A DNA stretch of 11,724 bases. Origin: an uncultured Ruminococcus sp. GTDB lineage: Bacteria; Bacillota; Clostridia; Oscillospirales; Ruminococcaceae. How positions within the stretch are numbered: the first letter of the stretch is position 1; each line of letters begins with the position of its first letter. Made by a program: the position numbers and the translations under genes. The stretch covers positions 1-11,724 of the forward strand of contig CAMWVM010000026.1 in assembly GCA_947177715.1 (NCBI GenBank), given 5' to 3'. The notes beneath the pieces are model-generated. The model had not been told where the DNA came from. It ran no database searches and worked only from the letters and a program-made list of their open reading frames with translations. Of this stretch, positions 1 to 5,361 are shown piece by piece.

Positions 1-80
1 TAAAAACATAATGGCTCCCGCCGCCACAGCTATCCGAAAGGATAGGTTGGAGGCGAGGGACATCTTGCCTGAGTTATAAT
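1..80 (+). repeat. Right part of a structured dispersed repeat (copy 1)
   Basis: Positions 1-22 are nearly identical to 4335-4356 (TAAAAACATAATGGCTCCCG and on). A GC-rich stem follows: 16-22 pairs with 52-59 with A56 bulged. It carries an inner hairpin that copy 2 lacks: CTATCC (30-35), a GAAA tetraloop (36-39) and GGATAG (40-45). The tail CTTGCCTGAGTTATAAT (64-80) matches 9979-9995 with one difference. The left part lies outside the window. The GC-rich terminal hairpin with a conserved tail resembles the right ends of IS200/IS605-type elements, but no transposase is visible, so the family is an inference. Confidence 0.6.
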
Positions 81-92
81 CATCAGATTTAA

Positions 93-104
93 TACTGATA
101 TAAT
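93..104 (+). promoter_or_regulatory. Extended -10 promoter of yebC
   Basis: TGATATAAT (96-104) is an extended -10 element (TGnTATAAT). No good -35 is seen at the right distance, which an extended -10 can compensate for. It lies 50 bases before the yebC start, right after the repeat at 1-80. The repeat tail itself contains another TATAAT (75-80) with no plausible -35. Confidence 0.5.
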
Positions 105-153
105 ACAATAAAATAATTTAGGCATATAAATTTTTATGAGGAGTTGAACAGAT

Positions 154-876
154 ATGTCAGGACATTCAAAATGGGCAAATATAAAAAGAAAAAAGGAAGC
201 AACAGACAGTGCGAGAGCAAAGATTTTTACCAAAATCGGCAGAGAGATGTCAGTTGTAGTTAAAGAGGGCGGCCCTGATCCTAATAACAATGCAAAGCTT
301 AGAGATCTGATTGCTAAGGCTAAGGCAAACAATGTGCCTAACGACAACATTGAAAGAATTATCAAGAAGGCTGCCGGCGACGGTGACAAAAACAACTATG
401 AAACAATGATTTATGAGGGATACGGCCCTTGCGGCGTTGCTGTTATTGTTGAATGTCTTACAGACAACAAGAACAGAACTGCTGGTGATGTTCGCCACTA
501 CTTTGACAAATTCGGCGGAAATCTTGGCACATCAGGCTGTGTATCTTTTATGTTCTCAGATCAGGGCACTGTTGTAATTGAAAATAACGGAGCTGACGAA
601 GACAAGATCATGGAAGACTGCTTTGAAGCAGGTGCTGATGATTTTAGCATTGAAGACGAAGTTATTGAGATTACATGCGGTCCTAACAATGTTTCAGCAG
701 TATCAGAAGCTTTGACAGGTTTAGGTTACAAGGTAATTTCAGCTGAGGCTGAAAAGATACCTTCAAACTACACCAAGCTTGAGGACGAAGAGGCTATCAA
801 GAAAATGAATTTACTTCTTGACACTCTTGAGGACAATGATGATGTACAGAACGTATATCATAACTGGGAGTGCTAA
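154..876 (+). CDS. yebC: YebC/PmpR family protein (TACO1-type translation/regulatory factor)
   Basis: A 240-residue protein of the YebC/TACO1 family, which normally runs to about 240 residues. The N-terminus MSGHSKWANIKRKKEATDSA, the AKIFTKIGREM segment and the C-terminal EDNDDVQNVYHNW are family signatures. Members are cytoplasmic. They were first described as transcriptional regulators (PmpR), and more recent work on bacterial and mitochondrial members supports a role in translation, helping ribosomes through proline-rich stretches. The start is set by GAGGAG (138-143), 10 bases before the ATG. The gene is monocistronic here: an extended -10 lies upstream, and the first strong terminator is at 1211-1247. 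The protein ends NWEC, whereas an in-frame diverged repeat 90 bases later reads DWELPEEN before its stop, so the last few residues may not be ancestral. Confidence 0.95.
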   Translation: MSGHSKWANIKRKKEATDSARAKIFTKIGREMSVVVKEGGPDPNNNAKLRDLIAKAKANNVPNDNIERIIKKAAGDGDKNNYETMIYEGYGPCGVAVIVECLTDNKNRTAGDVRHYFDKFGGNLGTSGCVSFMFSDQGTVVIENNGADEDKIMEDCFEAGADDFSIEDEVIEITCGPNNVSAVSEALTGLGYKVISAEAEKIPSNYTKLEDEEAIKKMNLLLDTLEDNDDVQNVYHNWEC

Positions 877-1000
877 CGCCGCACGGGCGAATATGGGAAA
901 ACTTGTGAGATTTTAAAAGCATTGTTCTCGCGAAAATTGTACCAATTATACGACTGGGAGTTGCCGGAGGAGAATTAGCGCACTGGACGCAAATCACGAT
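841..1000 (+). repeat. Diverged 90-bp-offset duplication of the yebC 3' end
   Basis: ACTGGGAGT occurs at 863-871 (the NWE codons of yebC) and again at 953-961, exactly 90 bases (30 codons) later and in the same frame. The similarity extends beyond the 9-mer. Upstream, TGTAC occurs before both copies and encodes QNVYHNWE versus YQLYDWE. Downstream, a stop and then CGCAC followed by a GG-CG-AA pattern appear in both copies (880 and 979). The second copy reads DWELPEEN and then TAG. Reading on from the yebC stop there is no further stop until this TAG. A partial tandem duplication, or an insertion that displaced the original C-terminus, would explain this. Confidence 0.45.
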
Positions 1001-1210
1001 ATTGGTTTGAGTAAAATCAAAGTTTTGTCCCGATGTATAGTACTCATATTAAAACTGGGGTATTATGGAGAAACCATAAACCAGACAAGATAGACCAAAA
1101 GGAACTATTAAAGTTGTCGAAGTAAAGAACTTGTTCAAGATGTATTGGACAATATAGGCACTATAATTTTTCCATAAAAGATAAACTTATTTTTTAGAGC
1201 AAATAACAAG
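1001..1210. other. Non-coding or degraded stretch, no recognisable gene
   Basis: No open frame with a start, ribosome binding site and recognisable product is visible. In the yebC frame, roughly 1021-1125 is free of stops but resembles nothing I know. The stretch ends at the strong terminator at 1211. It may be a worn-down remnant linked to the duplication just upstream. Confidence 0.3.
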
Positions 1211-1247
1211 AATAAAAAGCTCTCGGCATAGCCGAGAGCTTTTTTAT
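1211..1247 (+). terminator. Strong intrinsic terminator (probably bidirectional)
   Basis: GCTCTCGGC (1219-1227), loop ATA, GCCGAGAGC (1231-1239) form a perfect 9-bp stem. It is flanked by an A-rich 5' arm and a T-run (1240-1245), so it could work on both strands. It is the first terminator after yebC. Confidence 0.9.
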
Positions 1248-1465
1248 TGGATATATATTAAAATAACCATTTCAATCCACGTACAAAACGACACTTTAAT
1301 TATAACATTACCAAAGAATATTTTCAATAGATAAAATTAACATAAGCACCTATAAAACCATGTGAAAATTTATTAAAATAATCTAAAATGAAAAGACGCT
1401 GCACAAAATCGTTAATTTCAATATTATATATTATATAACAGTATATTTTAAAATAACCGAAAGTA
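1248..1465. other. AT-rich intergenic region upstream of the GIY-YIG gene
   Basis: Very AT-rich, with no gene seen. It contains a direct repeat of TTAAAATAACC at 1258-1268 and 1448-1458. It also has a lone ATTTCAATCCACG (1269-1281), whose reverse complement matches the 3' end typical of type I-C CRISPR repeats. No second repeat unit is present, so it is not an array. Confidence 0.5.
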
Positions 1466-1482
1466 GTTACTGTTATAGTAAC
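1466..1482 (+). promoter_or_regulatory. Inverted repeat just upstream of the GIY-YIG start (possible operator)
   Basis: GTTACT (1466-1471), spacer GTTAT, AGTAAC (1477-1482). It ends about 10 bases before the ribosome binding site AAAGGA (1491-1496). It could be an operator or a small 5'-leader hairpin. The gene's own helix-turn-helix-like N-terminus makes autoregulation conceivable, but this is inference. Confidence 0.35.
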
Positions 1483-1508
1483 AAAACAAGAAAGGATCTT
1501 AAATACAT

Positions 1509-2036
1509 ATGGAAAAAGAAAATTATAAACGTAGACCTAATCATCAAGAATTTTATGAGCAAATCAAATTATTAAAAAATGAATATCAATATCTTGTATC
1601 TATTGGTGAAAGACCTAAAACTAATAAAAGAGATTATGTTGGTGATTTTCTTGGTATAAGCGGACGGCAAGTAACTAATATAATAAACGAATTTGAAAAG
1701 CCAACAGATAATAAAGCCTTAACAAAAAAACTTAAACCTTTTTTGAATAAAATTTCTGGTTTCATATATATAATTACAAATAAATCAACGGGCACATATT
1801 ATATTGGTAAATCTGAGAGTATACCAACAAGAAGATGGAATGAACACCTAAGAAAAATTTTTCCTATAGAAAACATTACAGATTATAAATTTGAAACTCT
1901 TGAGGTCGTTCCAAAATCAGTTGATCTTTCTAAAAGAGAACAGTATTATATTGAGAAATATTATAAAAATGATCCGGAAAAAATTCTTAATCGCCAAATA
2001 TACATTAACGGAAAAATGAAACGAATAAATTTTTGA
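1509..2036 (+). CDS. Stand-alone GIY-YIG endonuclease domain protein
   Basis: A 175-residue protein. Residues 84-165 form a GIY-YIG nuclease domain: FIYIIT (85-90) and YYIGKS (97-102) are the two halves of the signature. Next come RRW..H (108-113) with the conserved Arg and His, E143 in KREQYYIEKY (the expected metal-binding Glu), and N161. Residues 15-64, including RDYVGDFLGISGRQV, look like a helix-turn-helix DNA-binding segment (inference). The domain cuts DNA in homing endonucleases, repair enzymes and mobile elements; the target here cannot be told. Start: ATG at 1509, behind AAAGGA (1491-1496). The gene is much more AT-rich than yebC or the ribosomal genes, has its own flanking terminators and no operon partners, which suggests transfer. 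It could be a free-standing homing-type nuclease. Confidence 0.8.
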   Translation: MEKENYKRRPNHQEFYEQIKLLKNEYQYLVSIGERPKTNKRDYVGDFLGISGRQVTNIINEFEKPTDNKALTKKLKPFLNKISGFIYIITNKSTGTYYIGKSESIPTRRWNEHLRKIFPIENITDYKFETLEVVPKSVDLSKREQYYIEKYYKNDPEKILNRQIYINGKMKRINF

Positions 2037-2093
2037 TCAAATAGATATTCAACTTTCTTTACAATATAAATTTTCTCTATCTTACCAACAATA

Positions 2094-2133
2094 AAAACCG
2101 ACATAAACCATTTTCATGATTTATGTCGGTTTT
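2094..2133. terminator. Bidirectional terminator between the GIY-YIG gene and flavodoxin
   Basis: AAAACCGACATAAA (2094-2107) pairs perfectly with TTTATGTCGGTTTT (2120-2133) around a 12-base loop. The two converging genes end on either side, and the A/T runs serve both strands. Confidence 0.85.
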
Positions 2134-2156
2134 ATGTATATTAACTTGTGCGTTTG

Positions 2157-2582
2157 CTACTTGCTTAACGCTTCGCCCAACGCCTTGCAGGCATTTATTG
2201 CCTTGTCATCCGGAGCATCATTGCAAATAACAAAATCGGTTGGCATTACACAACCAAGTCCTGAGCATTGCTCTGCCCAGTTTCTCATCCATTCGCCGTC
2301 ACCCCAACCGTATGAACCGAAAAGACCAATCGTTTTGCCTTTTAACTTTGGTGAAACAGCGTCAAACAAAGGCTCAAATTCACTATCCTCAAGCTGTTCT
2401 GAGCCCATTGACGGACATCCGAATGCTATTGCTGTAAAGTCGTCTGCCATATCTGCCGAAAACTCACCGGCTGTAAAAACTGAAACCTCCGCTCCTGTAG
2501 TCTTTGATCCTTCAGCAACAGCATTGGCCATTGCCTCTGTATTACCAGTTCCGCTCCAGTAAACTACTGCAATCTTACTCAT
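2157..2582 (-). CDS. Short-chain flavodoxin
   Basis: A 141-residue FMN electron carrier, the usual length for short-chain flavodoxins. SGTGNT (10-15) is the FMN phosphate-binding loop. GCPSMGSEQLED (55-66) matches the second flavin loop, and GSYGWGDGEWM (89-99) the third, with aromatic residues for stacking on the isoalloxazine ring. Flavodoxins replace ferredoxin as low-potential carriers when iron is scarce. I chose the ATG at 2582 because AAAGGA lies about 9 bases upstream; an ATG three codons earlier overlaps that ribosome binding site. The gene follows the DUF3793 gene on the same strand after a 57-base gap with no terminator, so the two are probably cotranscribed from the promoter at 3333-3361. 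The palindromes there suggest metal-responsive control. Confidence 0.93.
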   Translation of the reverse strand: MSKIAVVYWSGTGNTEAMANAVAEGSKTTGAEVSVFTAGEFSADMADDFTAIAFGCPSMGSEQLEDSEFEPLFDAVSPKLKGKTIGLFGSYGWGDGEWMRNWAEQCSGLGCVMPTDFVICNDAPDDKAINACKALGEALSK

Positions 2583-2639
2583 AAAAATCATCCTTTCATA
2601 TTTATATTTTATGTAACGGCTTATGCCGAAACTATCAGA

Positions 2640-3191
2640 TTAACTCCTCACTGCAAGTTTTTCAATAGAATGTCCATTCTCATAAAGCCTTGTATAAACA
2701 TTAGTGCAATGAGTATATTTATCAAAAAGCCTCAAGGTATCCTTTTCATTGGCATATATTTTCCAATGCCCCGAAAAACAATAATTTTTCCCCTTGTTTT
2801 CAATAAACCCTCTCACATCTTCCAATGGATATCCAAGGAACATTCCTATTTCATGAGGAAATTCATCGCACTGAGCAATACGTTCTTTTAGTCTTTCAAG
2901 ACATGCTTCAAAATTTAATGTATCGTAACCGTACTGCAACAAAAAAGATTCTGCCGCTTTAGCCTTAAGCTCAGCATAAAGCTTTCTTTTCCGATAGACA
3001 TATACCAAAGTTCTTCCGTTTTTCACACCCAACCATTTAAGTGACAAGCCTTTTCTTGAAAACTTGCGTTTAAACTCTTCCTCCGCCTGTTTCTTCTGAG
3101 AATCATCATGAAAAATCATGCTGAAAAGGCTGGCAGATTTAAGTCCCGCAAGAGTGGGAGAACAATATATTATTAGATGTTTTTCTAACAT
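2640..3191 (-). CDS. DUF3793 family protein
   Basis: A 183-residue protein that I recognise as DUF3793, a clostridial family of unknown function. Diagnostic stretches are the N-terminal LIIYCSPTLAGLKSASLF (7-24), a central KFSRKGLSLKWLG, and FPHEIGMFLGYPLEDVRGFI (111-130) followed by a GHW motif. There is no signal peptide or membrane segment, so it is probably cytoplasmic. Three Cys (10, 97, 108) lie in the N-terminal and central parts, with two more after residue 130. The start is certain: AAGGAGG (3198-3204) lies 6 bases from the ATG. It is the first gene of an operon with the flavodoxin downstream. Members of this family often sit beside flavodoxin or iron-transport genes, which fits the operator-like palindromes upstream. 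The biochemical role is unknown. Confidence 0.85.
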   Translation of the reverse strand: MLEKHLIIYCSPTLAGLKSASLFSMIFHDDSQKKQAEEEFKRKFSRKGLSLKWLGVKNGRTLVYVYRKRKLYAELKAKAAESFLLQYGYDTLNFEACLERLKERIAQCDEFPHEIGMFLGYPLEDVRGFIENKGKNYCFSGHWKIYANEKDTLRLFDKYTHCTNVYTRLYENGHSIEKLAVRS

Positions 3192-3205
3192 TTTGTCCCT
3201 CCTTA

Positions 3206-3223
3206 AGTTAGTTATAGCTAACT
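3206..3223 (-). promoter_or_regulatory. Proximal TTAG-N6-CTAA palindrome (putative operator)
   Basis: AGTTAGTTATAGCTAACT: 6-base arms at 3206-3211 and 3218-3223. It overlaps the leader immediately upstream of the DUF3793 ribosome binding site. It has the same TTAG-N6-CTAA core as the palindrome at 3311-3324. Confidence 0.55.
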
Positions 3224-3310
3224 ATATGTTATAATAATTAAGCGTTTATTATCCTTATTATGAATAGATTTATCAGCATTTAATCTCATAATCACGCCAA
3301 TTCCCTTGAG

Positions 3311-3324
3311 TTAGCATATGCTAA
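3311..3324 (-). promoter_or_regulatory. Distal TTAG-N6-CTAA palindrome overlapping the start site (putative operator)
   Basis: TTAGCATATGCTAA is a perfect 14-base palindrome. It starts 8 bases downstream of the -10 element at 3333-3338 on the minus strand, so it should cover the transcription start. A repressor bound there would block initiation. The half-site resembles DtxR/MntR-type recognition sequences (inference). Confidence 0.6.
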
Positions 3325-3332
3325 TAATATAT

Positions 3333-3361
3333 ATTATATCAGACCATAAATGTTTTGTCAA
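3333..3361 (-). promoter_or_regulatory. Consensus sigma-A promoter of the DUF3793-flavodoxin operon
   Basis: On the minus strand, TTGACA (3361-3356), a 17-base spacer and TATAAT (3338-3333) match the sigma-A consensus at all 12 positions. The leader to the DUF3793 start is about 135 bases. Confidence 0.85.
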
Positions 3362-3383
3362 ATAAAGATAAAAATAATATACC
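3355..3383 (+). promoter_or_regulatory. Possible sigma-A promoter of the GH25 gene
   Basis: TTGTCA (3355-3360), 17 bases, TATACC (3378-3383). The -35 overlaps the -35 of the divergent operon on the other strand, so the two polymerases would exclude each other. The -10 match is only moderate, so this is tentative. Confidence 0.35.
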
Positions 3384-3458
3384 CTCATCATAGAAAAATA
3401 AACACGAGTAACCATTATAAATAAATTTGCATATATTAATTTGGAGGTGAAAAAATCT

Positions 3459-4253
3459 ATGGAGCTTTCAGATACAAAAATTCGTGAACTTATTCACGCA
3501 CTTGCAAGAGATACAAGAACAGATAATATAATTGCCGCCGAGGGGTATACTCGTGAATTTATAGAAAATTTCGCAAAAGAATACGCAGATGAAATCTGCG
3601 AAGAACGCAGACGAATCAAAGAAGATTTCCGCCAAGACAGAGAAGATAACAGAACCTATGGCATAGACGTTTCATCATGGCAGGGAGTAATAGAGTGGAA
3701 CCGTGTAAAGCAGTCTTCACATGGTGGATTTGCTATGCTGAGAGCAGCATACGGCACAGAGCTTGACTCACGCTTCGAGGATAATTATGAAGAAGCAACA
3801 AGAGCAGATGTGCCTGTTGGAGCATATCTTTACACCCTTGCATTAGACGAAGAAACAGCAATAGAAGAAGCTGACAGGCTTATTGAAATACTACGTGGCA
3901 AGCGGCTTTCTTATCCGATAGCATTGGATATTGAAGAGCGTGCACAAGCAGAGCTTGGCAGAGAACGTGTATCAGCAATAATTGAAGCATTTTGCAGTCG
4001 AATGGAACAAGCAAAATACTATGTGATGGTATACTCATATGAAGATTTTCTTACAACACTTCTAACAGAAGAAATAAGAAATAAATATGATATTTGGGTT
4101 GCCGATATCGGCGGAAATCCTGATATTGACTTTGGTATACACCAATACTCTTTCAAAGGCGAAGTTGACGGAATAAGAGGCGACGTCGATTTAGATTATG
4201 CTGTCAAAAATTATCCCGAAATTATGAGGGAAAATAACTTAAATGGATATTAA
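3459..4253 (+). CDS. GH25 (lysozyme family) muramidase-like protein
   Basis: 264 residues. From about residue 67 it is a glycoside hydrolase family 25 domain: YGIDVSSWQG (67-76, with the conserved Asp), FAMLRAAYG (91-99), GAYLYTLA, ALDIE (155-159, carrying the catalytic Asp/Glu pair) and IHQYS. The family cleaves the beta-1,4 bond between N-acetylmuramic acid and N-acetylglucosamine in peptidoglycan. There is no signal peptide or transmembrane helix. Instead, a highly charged, helical N-terminal segment of about 65 residues precedes the domain. The start is the ATG at 3459, 8 bases after GGAGGTGA; a TTG at 3441 in the same frame overlaps that ribosome binding site and was rejected. The gene stands alone, with no holin beside it. 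It could be a domesticated phage lysin, a forespore or mother-cell autolysin, or a protein exported by a non-Sec route. Confidence 0.88.
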   Translation: MELSDTKIRELIHALARDTRTDNIIAAEGYTREFIENFAKEYADEICEERRRIKEDFRQDREDNRTYGIDVSSWQGVIEWNRVKQSSHGGFAMLRAAYGTELDSRFEDNYEEATRADVPVGAYLYTLALDEETAIEEADRLIEILRGKRLSYPIALDIEERAQAELGRERVSAIIEAFCSRMEQAKYYVMVYSYEDFLTTLLTEEIRNKYDIWVADIGGNPDIDFGIHQYSFKGEVDGIRGDVDLDYAVKNYPEIMRENNLNGY

Positions 4254-4256
4254 GAT

Positions 4257-4390
4257 TCAAATAAGGGCTTGCCCGTTTTAAACGTGGCAAGGTCAGCCTC
4301 AGCTGACGTTTTTAGTGGGAGATTCTACTCCTACTAAAAACATAATGGCTCCCGCCGTCTTAGAGGCGGGGGAACATAAGTCGTTGTTAT
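4257..4390 (+). repeat. Complete multi-hairpin dispersed repeat (copy 2), possibly a MITE
   Basis: Four hairpins stand almost without gaps. (1) CTTGCC-CGTT (4268-4277) pairs with AACG-T-GGCAAG (4281-4291). (2) GTCAGC (4292-4297) with GCTGAC (4302-4307). (3) A 14-bp stem, 4308-4321 with 4328-4341, containing one G-U. (4) CTCCCGCC (4349-4356) with GGCGGGGG (4365-4372). The left end TTCAAATAAGGGCTTGCC recurs at 9967-9984, and the right part recurs at 1-22. No coding sequence is inside. The layout fits a non-autonomous IS200/IS605-derived element or another structured repeat family. It sits between the GH25 stop and the next terminator. Confidence 0.65.
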
Positions 4391-4427
4391 AAAAAAGACC
4401 GTTTCATTAGTTTGAAACGGTCTTTTT
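4391..4427. terminator. Bidirectional terminator between the GH25 and membrane-protein genes
   Basis: AAAAGACCGTTTCA pairs with TTGAAACGGTCTTTTT around a short loop (about 4393-4426). Perfect arms with A and T runs serve the two converging genes. The minus-strand stop codon directly abuts it. Confidence 0.88.
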
Positions 4428-5072
4428 CTATTCTTCAATAATACTTTTTACCGGCGCATTATCACGCTCGCTCTGTAAACGCTTTTTCTTTTTGATTTTC
4501 TTCACAATCGAAATTATCGCCATTATAAATGAAAACAGGGTTACAATCATGATTGGATAATAATAAAGCATATAATCTTTATCCATATCCATTAAATCTG
4601 GATTTGCTCCGCTGTAATTTTTAAGCTTATCTGAAATATTGTCTATTATGTACATGGCTCCTCTCATATAAAAAACTGTACCAGCAAGAACGGCAATAAA
4701 GGAAATTATGTATTTTTTAAAAAATGCAAACAGCACTCCCGCAATAATAATAAGGCTTCCTATGCCCATAACTGCTCCAACCCATTTAGGCATTTCACTC
4801 ATATATCCGGTAGCTATTCCTGCAACAGTAACTGCGCAATAAAATATTCCCGAATATGCCAATGGAATCAGCATTAAAAGCTTTAAAAGCATTAAAACTT
4901 TTCCTTCATATCCGTTTTTTCTTTCCTTTTTAGCTTTCTTAATAAATCTTTCCGCAGATTTACTCATGCCTGATCTTGCCGCTTCAATTTCACGCTGTTC
5001 CTGAAGCTCCATTTCCTGCATCAATTTGTCCTGTTTTTCTTTTTGCACTCTTAGCTTTTCTTTTTTTGACAT
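4428..5072 (-). CDS. Four-helix membrane protein of unknown function
   Basis: 214 residues, not recognised as any named family. Residues 1-55 are highly charged (MSKKEKLRVQKEKQDKLMQE and on), heptad-like and probably a cytoplasmic coiled coil. Hydrophobic segments follow at about 60-88, 98-117, 120-143 and 170-190. Between the last two lies a 27-residue polar loop (DNISDKLKNYSG...) that is likely outside if the N-terminus is inside. The C-terminus is basic (KKIKKKKR) and then acidic. The start at 5072 was chosen for the ribosome binding site GAGAGG 6 bases upstream; the reading frame continues 18 codons further but without one. A good promoter lies at 5158-5186. The gene is monocistronic and divergent from spoIVB, so a sporulation link is possible but unproven. 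Confidence 0.75.
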   Translation of the reverse strand: MSKKEKLRVQKEKQDKLMQEMELQEQREIEAARSGMSKSAERFIKKAKKERKNGYEGKVLMLLKLLMLIPLAYSGIFYCAVTVAGIATGYMSEMPKWVGAVMGIGSLIIIAGVLFAFFKKYIISFIAVLAGTVFYMRGAMYIIDNISDKLKNYSGANPDLMDMDKDYMLYYYPIMIVTLFSFIMAIISIVKKIKKKKRLQSERDNAPVKSIIEE

Positions 5073-5157
5073 AAAAAACCTCTCATATGTATTAAAATTA
5101 AAATAGTATATACAAAAACTATACACAGATTAACTTATCAATCATTACTGTAAAATT

Positions 5158-5186
5158 ATTATAACACATTTGACCTGCAATATCAA
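5158..5186 (-). promoter_or_regulatory. Sigma-A promoter of the membrane-protein gene
   Basis: On the minus strand, TTGATA (5186-5181), a 17-base spacer, then TATAAT (5163-5158) with an extended TGT before it. It lies about 86 bases upstream of the start codon. Confidence 0.75.
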
Positions 5187-5361
5187 CAAAACCCATTGAA
5201 ATTTTTCGGAAAGGCTTTTTAAGCTAAATTTCTTGAAATACCAATGAAAAATATACTTATGTATCATGTTGAATTTATTTTTGTCCACCGTCAACAATAA
5301 ATTTGCAAACAAAAAGAAAGTAAAAATTTACGCCGATTTAAAAAGAAGGGAATGATTAAAA

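Noticed and set aside
877-1210. A frameshifted or broken protein gene
   Set aside because: Reading on in the yebC frame gives open stretches between stops, but no recognisable protein, start or ribosome binding site. Only the duplication signal is supported.
1248-1465. A CRISPR array
   Set aside because: Only one partial repeat-like 13-mer is present, with no regularly spaced second copy and no cas gene.
2116-2562. Long plus-strand open frame opposite the flavodoxin gene
   Set aside because: It is a shadow of the clear flavodoxin coding sequence on the minus strand, and its first codons lie in the terminator at 2094-2133. It resembles no protein family.
2583-2591. ATG at 2591 as flavodoxin start
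   Set aside because: It overlaps the AAAGGA ribosome binding site that serves the ATG at 2582, and flavodoxins begin near MSKIAVVYWS.
3441-3458. TTG at 3441 as start of the GH25 gene
   Set aside because: These bases are the GGAGGTGA ribosome binding site for the ATG at 3459.
4257-4390. A riboswitch
   Set aside because: It lies between converging gene ends rather than upstream of a gene, and its parts recur at two unrelated loci, which fits a repeat element better.
5073-5126. 18-codon N-terminal extension of the membrane protein at 4428-5072
   Set aside because: It has no ribosome binding site, while the ATG at 5072 has GAGAGG at ideal spacing. The extra residues look non-coding.
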